A stretch of DNA of 64,000 bases from Sepiola atlantica (taxonomy: Eukaryota > Mollusca > Cephalopoda > Sepiida > Sepiolidae), in NCBI GenBank assembly GCA_963556195.1, contig OY744551.1, positions 9,421,984-9,485,983 on the forward strand, read 5' to 3'. The notes under the pieces were generated by a model that saw only the letters and a program-made list of their open reading frames with translations, made no database searches and was not told the origin of the DNA. Both the position numbers and the translations under genes were made by a program. The stretch's first letter is position 1, and each line of letters opens with the position of its first letter. Below are positions 55,101-64,000 of this stretch, in pieces.

Positions 55101-58100
55101 TTTGTTCTAATGATGGTTATGTTTAGAATATATGTTTAATACATGCACGTTGCTTATCTTTCATGATTGTCAACTGTAAATAAATGTGTTAATATTACTT
55201 TTGCATTTTGTTCTAATGATGGTTATGTTTAGAATATATGTTTAATACATGTACGTTGCTTATCTTTCATGATTGTCAACTGTAAATGAATGTGTTAATA
55301 TTACTTTTGCATTTTGCTCTAATGATGGTTATGTTTAGAATATATGTTTAATACATGCACGTTGCTTTTCTTTCATGATTGTCAACTGTAAATAAATGTG
55401 TTAATATTACTTTTGCATTTTGTTCTAATGATGGTTATGTTTAGAATATATGTTTAATACATGCACGTTGCTTTTCTTTCATGATTGTCAACTGTAAATA
55501 AATGTGTTAATATTACTTTTGCATTTTGTTCTAATGATGGTTATGTTTAGAATATATGTTTAATACATGTACGTTGCTTATCTTTCATGATTGTCAACTG
55601 TAAATAAATGTGTTAATATTACTTTTGCATTTTGTTCTAATGATGGTTATGTTTAGAATATATGTTTAATAGATGCACGTTGCTTTTCTTTCATGATTGT
55701 CAACTGTAAATAAATGTGTTAATATTACTTTTGCATTTTGTTCTAATGATGGTTATGTTTAGAATATATGTTTAATACATGTACGTTGCTTATCTTTCAT
55801 GATTGTCAACTGTAAATAAATGTGTTAATATTACTTTTGCATTTTGTTCTAATGATGGTTATGTTTAGAATATATGTTTAATACATGCACGTTGCTTTTC
55901 TTTCATGATTGTCAACTGTAAATAAATGTGTTAATATTACTTTTGCATTTTGTTCTAATGATGGATATGTTTAGAATATATGTTTAATACATGCACGTTG
56001 CTTTTCTTTCATGATTGTCAACTGTAAATAAATGTGTTCATATCACTTTTGCATTTTGTTCTAATGATGGTTATGTTTAGAATATATGTTTAATACATGC
56101 ACGTTGCTTTTCTTTCATGATTGTCAACTGTAAATAAATGTGTTAATATTACTTTTGCATTTTGTTCAAATGATGGATATGTTTAGAATATATGTTAAAT
56201 ACATGCACGTTGCTTTTCTTTCATGATTGTCAACTGTAAATAAATGTGTTAATATTACTTTTGCATTTTGTTCAAATGATGGATATGTTTAGAATATATG
56301 TTTAATACATGCACGTTGCTTTTCTTTCATGATTGTCAACTGTAAATAAATGTGTTAATATTACTTTTGCATTTTGTTCTAATGATGGTTATGTTTAGAA
56401 TATATGTTTAATACATGCACGTTGCTTTTCTTTCATGATTTTCAACTGTAAATAAATGTGTTAATATCACTTTTGCATTTTGTTCTAATGATGGTTATGT
56501 TTAGAATATATGTTTAATACATCCACGTTGCTTTTCTTTCATGATTTTCAACTGTAAATAAATGTGTTAATATCACTTTTGCATTTTGTTCTAATGATGG
56601 TTATGTTTAGAATATATGTTTAATACATCCACGTTGCTTTTCTTTCATGATTTTCAACTGTAAATAAATGTGTTAATATTACTTTTGCATTTTGTTCTAA
56701 TGATAGATATGTTTAAAATATCTGTTTAATACATGCACGTTGCTTTTCTTTCATGATTGTCAACTGTAAATAAATGTGTTAATATTACTTTTGCATTTTG
56801 TTCTAATGATAGATATGTTTAAAATATATGTTTAGTACATGCACGTTGCTTTTCTTTCATGATTGTCAACTGTAAATAAATGTGTTAATATCACTTTTGC
56901 ATTTTGTTCTAATGATGGTTATGTTTAGAATATATGTTTAATACATGCATGTTGCTTTTCTTTCATGATTGTCAACTGTAAATAAATGTGTTAATATTAC
57001 TTTTGCATTTTGTTCAAATGATGGATATGTTTAGAATATATGTTAAATACATGCACGTTGCTTTTCTTTCATGATTGTCAACTGTAAATAAATGTGTTAA
57101 TATCACTTTTGCATTTTGTTCTAATGATGGTTATGTTTAGAATATATGTTTAGTACATGCACGTTGCTTTTCTTTCATGATTGTCAACTGTAAATAAATG
57201 TGTTAATATCACTTTTGCATTTTGTTCTAATGATGGATATGTTTAGAATATATGTTTAATACATGCACGTTGCTTTTCTTTCATGATTGTCAACTGTAAA
57301 TAAATGTGTTAATATTACTTTTGCATTTTGTTCAAATGATGGATATGTTTAGAATATATGTTAAATACATGCACGTTGCTTTTCTTTCATGATTGTCAAC
57401 TGTAAATAAATGTGTTAATATTACTTTTGCATTTTGTTCAAATGATGGATATGTTTAGAATATATGTTTAATACATGCACGTTGCTTTTCTTTCATGATT
57501 GTCAACTGTAAATAAATGTGTTAATATTACTTTTGCATTTTGTTCTAATGATGGTTATGTTTAGAATATATGTTTAATACATGCACGTTGCTTTTCTTTC
57601 ATGATTGTCAACTGTAAATAAATGTGTTAATATTACTTTTGCATTTTGTTCTAATGATGGTTATGTTTAGAATATATGTTTAATACATGCACGTTGCTTT
57701 TCTTTCATGATTGTCAACTGTAAATAAATGTGTTAATATTACTTTTGCATTTTGTTCTAATGATGGTTATGTTTAAAATATATGTTTAATACATGCACGT
57801 TGCTTTTCTTTCATGATTGTCAACTGTAAATAAATGTGTTCATATCACTTTTGCATTTTGTTCTAATGATGGTTATGTTTAGAATATATGTTTAATACAT
57901 GCACGTTGCTTTTCTTTCATGATTGTCAACTGTAAATAAATGTGTTAATATTACTTTTGCATTTTGTTCAAATGATGGATATGTTTAGAATATATGTTAA
58001 ATACATGCACGTTGCTTTTCTTTCATGATTGTCAACTGTAAATAAATGTGTTAATATTACTTTTGCATTTTGTTCAAATGATGGATATGTTTAGAATATA

Positions 58101-61100
58101 TGTTTAATACATGCACGTTGCTTTTCTTTCATGATTGTCAACTGTAAATAAATGTGTTAATATTACTTTTGCATTTTGTTCTAATGATGGTTATGTTTAG
58201 AATATATGTTTAATACATGCACGTTGCTTTTCTTTCATGATTGTCAACTGTAAATAAATGTGTTAATATTACTTTTGCATTTTGTTCTGATGATGGTTAT
58301 GTTTAGAATATATGTTTAATACATGCACGTTCTTTTCTTTCATGATTGTCAACTGTAAATAAATGTGTTAATATTACTTTTGCATTTTGTTCTAATGATG
58401 GTTATGTTTAGAATATATGTTTAATACATGCACGTTGCTTTTCTTTCATGATTGTCAACTGTAAATAAATGTGTTAATATTACTTTTGCATTTTGTTCTA
58501 ATGATGGTTATGTTTAGAATATATGTTTAATACATGCACGTTGCTTTTCTTTCATGATTGTCAACTGTAAATAAATGTGTTCATATCACTTTTGCATTTT
58601 GTTCTAATGATGGTTATGTTTAGAATATATGTTTAATACATGCACGTTGCTTTTCTTTCATGATTGTCAACTGTAAATAAATGTGTTAATATTACTTTTG
58701 CATTTTGTTCTAATGATGGTTATGTTTAGAATATATGTTTAATACATGCACGTTGCTTTTCTTTCATGATTGTCAACTGTAAATAAATGTGTTAATATTA
58801 CTTTTGCATTTTGTTCTAATGATGGTTATGTTTAAAATATATGTTTAATACATGCACGTTGCTTTTCTTTCATGATTGTCAACTGTAAATAAATGTGTTC
58901 ATATCACTTTTGCATTTTGTTCTAATGATGGTTATGTTTAGAATATATGTTTAATACATGCACGTTGCTTTTCTTTCATGATTGTCAACTGTAAATAAAT
59001 GTGTTAATATTACTTTTGCATTTTGTTCAAATGATGGATATGTTTAGAATATATGTTAAATACATGCACGTTGCTTTTCTTTCATGATTGTCAACTGTAA
59101 ATAAATGTGTTAATATTACTTTTGCATTTTGTTCAAATGATGGATATGTTTAGAATATATGTTTAATACATGCACGTTGCTTTTCTTTCATGATTGTCAA
59201 CTGTAAATAAATGTGTTAATATTACTTTTGCATTTTGTTCAAATGATGGTTATGTTTAGAATATATGTTAAATACATGCACGTTGCTTTTCTTTCATGAT
59301 TGTCAACTGTAAATAAATGTGTTAATATCACTTTTGCATTTTGTTCTAATGATGGTTATGTTTAGAATATATGTTTAGTACATGCACGTTGCTTTTCTTT
59401 CATGATTGTCAACTGTAAATAAATGTGTTAATATCACTTTTGCATTTTGTTCTAATGATGGATATGTTTAGAATATATGTTTAATACATGCACGTTGCTT
59501 TTCTTTCATGATTGTCAACTGTAAATAAATGTGTTAATATTACTTTTGCATTTTGTTCAAATGATGGATATGTTTAGAATATATGTTAAATACATGCACG
59601 TTGCTTTTCTTTCATGATTGTCAACTGTAAATAAATGTGTTAATATTACTTTTGCATTTTGTTCAAATGATGGATATGTTTAGAATATATGTTTAATACA
59701 TGCACGTTGCTTTTCTTTCATGATTGTCAACTGTAAATAAATGTGTTAATATTACTTTTGCATTTTGTTCAAATGATGGATATGTTTAGAATATATGTTT
59801 AATACATGCACGTTCTTTTCTTTCATGATTGTCAACTGTAAATAAATGTGTTAATATTACTTTTGCATTTTGTTCTAATGATGGTTATGTTTAGAATATA
59901 TGTTTAATACATGCACGTTGCTTTTCTTTCATGATTGTCAACTGTAAATAAATGTGTTAATATTACTTTTGCATTTTGTTCTAATGATGGTTATGTTTAA
60001 AATATATGTTTAATACATGCACGTTGCTTTTCTTTCATGATTGTCAACTGTAAATAAATGTGTTCATATCACTTTTGCATTTTGTTCTCATGATGGTTAT
60101 GTTTAGAATATATGTTTAATACATGCACGTTGCTTTTCTTTCATGATTGTCAACTGTAAATAAATGTGTTAATATTACTTTTGCATTTTGTTCAAATGAT
60201 GGATATGTTTAAAATATATGTTAAATACATGCACGTTGCTTTTCTTTCATGATTGTCAACTGTAAATAAATGTGTTAATATTACTTTTGCATTTTGTTCA
60301 AATGATGGATATGTTTAGAATATATGTTTAATACATGCACGTTGCTTTTCTTTCATGATTGTCAACTGTAAATAAATGTGTTAATATTACTTTTGCATTT
60401 TGTTCTAATGATGGTTATGTTTAGAATATATGTTTAATACATGCACGTTGCTTTTCTTTCATGATTGTCAACTGTAAATAAATGTGTTAATATTACTTTT
60501 GCATTTTGTTCTAATGATGGTTATGTTTAGAATATATGTTTAATACATGCACGTTGCTTTTCTTTCATGATTGTCAACTGTAAATAAATGTGTTAATATT
60601 ACTTTTGCATTTTGTTCTAATGATGGATATGTTTAGAATATATGTTTAATACATGCACGTTGCTTTTCTTTCATGATTGTCAACTGTAAATAAATGTGTT
60701 TATATTACTTTTGCATTTTGTTCTGATGATGGATATGTTTAGAATATTTGTTTAATACATGTACGTTGCTTTTCTTTCATGATTGTCAACTGTAAATAAA
60801 TGTGTTAATATTACTTTTGCATTTTGTTCTAATGATGGTTATGTTTAGAATATATGTTTAATACATGCACGTTGCTTTTCTTTCATGATTGTCAACTGTA
60901 AATAAATGTGTTAATATTACTTTTGCATTTTGTTCTAATGATGGTTATGTTTAGAATATATGTTTAATACATGCACGTTGCTTTTCTTTCATGATTGTCA
61001 ACTGTAAATAAATGTGTTAATATTACTTTTGCATTTTGTTCTAATGATGGATATGTTTAATATATTTGTTTAATACATGCACGTTGCTTTTCTTTCATGA

Positions 61101-62456
61101 TTGTCAACTGTAAATAAATGTGTTAATATTACTTTTGCATTTTGTTCTAATGATGGTTATGTTTAGAATATATGTTTAATACATGCACGTTGCTTTTCTT
61201 TCATGATTGTCAACTGTAAATAAATGTGTTAATATTACTTTTGCATTTTGTTCTAATGATGGATATGTTTAATATATTTGTTTAATACATGCACGTTGCT
61301 TTTCTTTCATGATTGTCAACTGTAAATAAATGTGTTAATATTACTTTTGCATTTTGTTCTAATGATGGTTATGTTTAGAATATATGTTAAATACATGCAC
61401 GTTGCTTTTCTTTCATGATTGTCAACTGTAAATAAATGTGTTTATATTACTTTTGCATTTTGTTCTAATGATGGATATGTTTAATATATTTGTTTAATAC
61501 ATGCACGTTGCTTTTCTTTCATGATTGTCAACTGTAAATAAATGTGTTAATATTACTTTTGCATTTTGTTCTAATGATGGTTATGTTTAGAATATATGTT
61601 TAATACATGTACGTTGCTTTTCTTTCATGATTGTCAACTGTAAATAAATGTGTTAATATTACTTTTGCATTTTGTTCTAATGATGGATATGTTTAGAATA
61701 TATGTTTAATACATGCACGTTGCTTTTCTTTCATGATTGTCAACTGTAAATAAATGTGTTTATATTACTTTTGCATTTTGTTCTGATGATGGATATGTTT
61801 AGAATATTTGTTTAATACATGTACGTTGCTTTTCTTTCATGATTGTCAACTGTAAATAAATGTGTTTATATTACTTTTGGATTTTGTTCTGATGATGGAT
61901 ATATTTAGAATATTTGTTTAATACATGCACGTTGCTTTTCTTTTATGATTGTCAACTGTAAATAAATGTGTTTATATTACTTTTGCATTTTGTTCTGATG
62001 ATGGATATGTTTAGAATATATGTTTAATACATGCACGTTGCTTTTCTTTCATGATTGTCAACTGTAAAAAAATTTGTTTATATTACTTTTGTCATTTTGT
62101 TCTAATGATGGATATATTTAGAATATATGTTTAATACATGTACGTTGCTTGTCTTTCATAATTGTCAACTGTAAATGAATGTGTTAATATTACTTTTGCA
62201 TTTTGTTCTGATGATGGATATGTTTAGAATATATGTTTAATACATGCACGTTGCTTTTCTTTCATGATTGTCAACTGTAAAAAAATTTGTTAATATTACT
62301 TTTGTCATTTTGTTCTAATGATGGATATATTTAGAATATATGTTTAATACATGTACGTTTCTTGTCTTTCATAATTGTCAACTGTAAATAAATGTGTATA
62401 TATTTTTTCATTTTGTTCTAATGATGGATATGTTTTGAATATATGTTTAATACATT
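40190..62456 (+). repeat. Satellite array of a 106-bp monomer, about 210 copies
   Basis: The monomer holds TTTTGCATTTTGCTCTAATG, ATGGATATGTTTAAAATATA, TGTTAAATACATGCACGTTG, CTTATCTTTCATGATTGTCA and ACTGTAAATAAATGTGTTAA, and is about 75% A+T. The exact 106-bp step holds for long stretches. Variants fall in zones: alternating pairs at about 45.2-47.2 kb (212-bp period); six-unit (636 bp), 21-unit (2226 bp) and 28-unit (2968 bp) periods at 47.8-52.4 kb; a 14-unit period (1484 bp) at 42.6-45.0 kb and again at 58.3-59.8 kb; a TTATGTTTAGAATATATG type dominates from 54.5 to 61.5 kb. End monomers are the most diverged. No frame of useful length exists. A centromeric or pericentromeric role is possible but not shown. 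Confidence 0.97.
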
Positions 62457-62687
62457 AGTTGTGAATTAAAATAACGTATATTCTAATCTCGGGAACTTAG
62501 CCAAATTAATGAGACATTTTAAGCTTAAAATTGTTTTTATTTTATTTTTGATTACCAAATTCTCCCATTCGTCACGAAAGGTTATCATGGCGGCCTTTAT
62601 GTATAAATTAGTTGGTTGTAATTGATTGGCTGATCCAGTAGATCTCCGGGATCACCTATCATGCTTGGTAAGTGTGATAAGTTCAAA
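62457..62687. other. Non-repetitive right flank of the satellite
   Basis: An ordinary AT-rich sequence with ATGGCGGCC near 62588. No gene can be called. Confidence 0.4.
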
Positions 62688-63155
62688 GTGCAGGGAGGGG
62701 AGGGGGTGGAGAGGGGGGAGTAGTAAGAGAAATAGAAAGGAAGGGAGAAGTAGAAAAAGAGAGAGAGAGAAGGAGAGAAAAGATAAAGAGAATGATAGAA
62801 TGAAGGAGAGAGGGAGAGTAAGAGAACAAGAAGGGGAAGAGAAAAGAGGGGAGGGAAAAAGAAAGAAAGAAAAAAAGGGATAAAGAGAGTGAGAAAAAAG
62901 AGAAAGAGAGATAAAGAAATAAACAAATAAAGAGAGAGAGAGACAAAAAGGAGATAGAGAAAAAGAGAGAGAAAGGGAGAAAAAGAGAGAGAAAGGGAGA
63001 AAGAAAGAGAGAAAGAGAGAACAAGAGAGAGAATGAAAAGGAGAGAAAGTCAGAAACAGAACATTAGAGAGTGAGAAAGATTGAGAGAGAGAGAGAAAAG
63101 GAGAGAAAGAGTGGTTGCAAAAAGAAAGAGAAAGAAAAAGAGAGAGAGGGGGAAG
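62688..63155 (+). repeat. Purine (GA/GGA/GAAA) tract of about 470 bp
   Basis: Almost every base on the plus strand is A or G: GAGAGAG, GGGAGA and AAAGAAAG blocks with rare T or C. The Ser/Phe/Leu-rich frames on the minus strand and Lys/Arg/Glu-rich frames on the plus strand are translated simple sequence. Such tracts can form triplex DNA (known for polypurine mirror sequences). Confidence 0.92.
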
Positions 63156-63588
63156 CTGTGATCTGCGGATTTGCCGGAACGTATCGTCTCCGCTAATGCC
63201 CATCAAACGGATACCCGTCACTACAACAGATGATAACATTTACCTTCCAGTGCAAATCAGTCGCCATCACGGGAATTTCCGATAACATTTTTGCTCAGTA
63301 CAAAATAATGAAATATGATTGACAGGAGATAAGTAAAAAGATATAATTCTTAATAAATCATATTTTTCATATTAACCCATATACACATGTGTTCTATGCC
63401 AAACCTGCAATCATCATTATGGGTAGAGACAATCCCTGCCGGTAACACGTTTCGAACCCCGATACGGAAGTCATATTTAACTAAGTAGACGCAACGTGTG
63501 CCGATGTGTCCAACACGCATTGCCGAGAAATAGGAGAGTAAATTAACATCTAAATGCCAAATTCAGCGGCCATAGCAGCAAGTCGTAT
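63156..63588. other. Unclassified stretch
   Basis: No gene. On the minus strand GGGGTTCGAAACG (near 63446-63458) resembles a B box, but no convincing A box is placed at the right distance. Confidence 0.3.
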
Positions 63589-63598
63589 TATATATATA

Positions 63599-63665
<67 letters not shown>
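63589..63665 (+). repeat. (TA)n microsatellite
   Basis: About 38 units with one extra T near the start. Confidence 0.95.
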
Positions 63666-63669
<4 letters not shown>

Positions 63670-63834
63670 GCCAGCGTTCATAATATTTGTATACCTTTAG
63701 AATTAGGAAACTATTAATCAATTAATTTAGATTAGATAACATTAAATAACATTAGATAACATATAAACAATGTAGAACGAAATTTCAAGACAAGACTACG
63801 ATTAGAACGGAAAACGTGTCAAGCTTACTTAAAG

Positions 63835-64000
63835 TTTTATTTACTCCTCTCCAGGAGTTAGGCACAAGGCCAGTTTTATCTTACTCGCACAAGTAAGATG
63901 TGACCCTAGGTCGGGTCGGGAAAGTGAGGTTTGAAAAGCCAGCGCCCGAGAGGTGAGCACTCTGGCCATTAAAAATTGCCTGGGCAGCCCCGTCGGCATT
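63835..64000 (-). mobile_element. U2-headed SINE, tail and body, cut by window end
   Basis: On the minus strand the tail ends GGCCTTGTGCCTAACTCCTG and GAGAGGAGTAAATAAA. Reading rightwards on the plus strand come the revcomp of the GGTCACATCTTACTTGTGCG part, CTCACCTCTCGGGCGCTGGC and CTGCCCAGGCAATTTTTAAT. The head lies beyond position 64000. It preserves the complete tail and is the best copy for defining the 3' end. Confidence 0.88.

Noticed and set aside
62597..63239. Ser/Phe/Leu-rich frames (up to 195 codons) resembling membrane proteins
   Set aside because: They arise from the pyrimidine strand of the purine tract.
63440..63500. Another tRNA-like head on the minus strand
   Set aside because: A B-box-like GGTTCGAAAC is present but no acceptable A box lies at the right distance.

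Overview
The window looks like intergenic or pericentromeric DNA from a repeat-rich metazoan. I see no intact host gene and no prokaryotic signature. The retroelement types (BEL/Pao, Penelope-like, a non-LTR element), the U2 and 5S snRNA/rRNA-like pieces, tRNA-like Pol III promoters and long satellites all fit an animal. The motif AAGGGGAGTAACTCT (26901 and 29452, variant at 27127), which I recall from molluscan mobile elements, makes a mollusc my best guess; this is inference only. The one large open frame is a BEL/Pao polyprotein. Nearly every other open frame is translated simple repeat or lies inside an LTR.

Layout. 1-1.28 kb: unclassified DNA with a tRNA-like SINE head. 1.28-3.31 kb: a 22-bp minisatellite of about 92 units. 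3.3-9.2 kb: foldback repeats, two further tRNA-like heads, two DNA transposons with 8-bp target duplications (4694-5163 and 6836-7673), a U2-headed fragment and a perfect 21-bp hairpin. 9194-16919: a complete young BEL/Pao element with 927-bp LTRs differing at two bases plus a TTC-run shuffle. 17041-17690: a foldback transposon with perfectly identical 150-bp ends and an 8-bp target duplication. 18.1-18.6 kb: a 162-bp tandem repeat. 19.6-29.1 kb: a cluster of U2-headed SINEs interleaved with five non-LTR 3'-end fragments, one holding a 1.1-kb 30-bp minisatellite, a 5S rRNA-derived fragment, and two more foldback transposons. 29.7-31.1 kb: nested inverted repeats with long TA runs. 31.2-31.8 kb: a telomere-like 36-bp array. 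31.9-33.5 kb: a Penelope-like reverse transcriptase split by a 17-bp minisatellite. 33.5-37.2 kb: a tRNA-like head, a palindrome between TA runs, and a decayed T-rich tandem repeat. 38.2-39.3 kb: an 88-bp array. 40.19-62.46 kb: a 22-kb satellite of a 106-bp monomer with several higher-order periods. 62.69-63.15 kb: a purine-only-like tract. The window ends inside another U2-headed SINE.

How it fits together. The BEL element is the only one that could be autonomous. The SINE, TIR and Penelope-derived sequences are non-autonomous or dead. Nesting gives an order of events: the foldback transposon at 27530-28650 was present before the composite U2-SINE inserted into it. Several minisatellites appear to have grown out of mobile-element sequence. 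The strongest candidates for something little described are the U2-headed SINE family (including a target-duplication-flanked inverted composite), the GGTGC-ended foldback transposon family, and the Penelope frame interrupted by an array that seems to arise from its own Asn codons.
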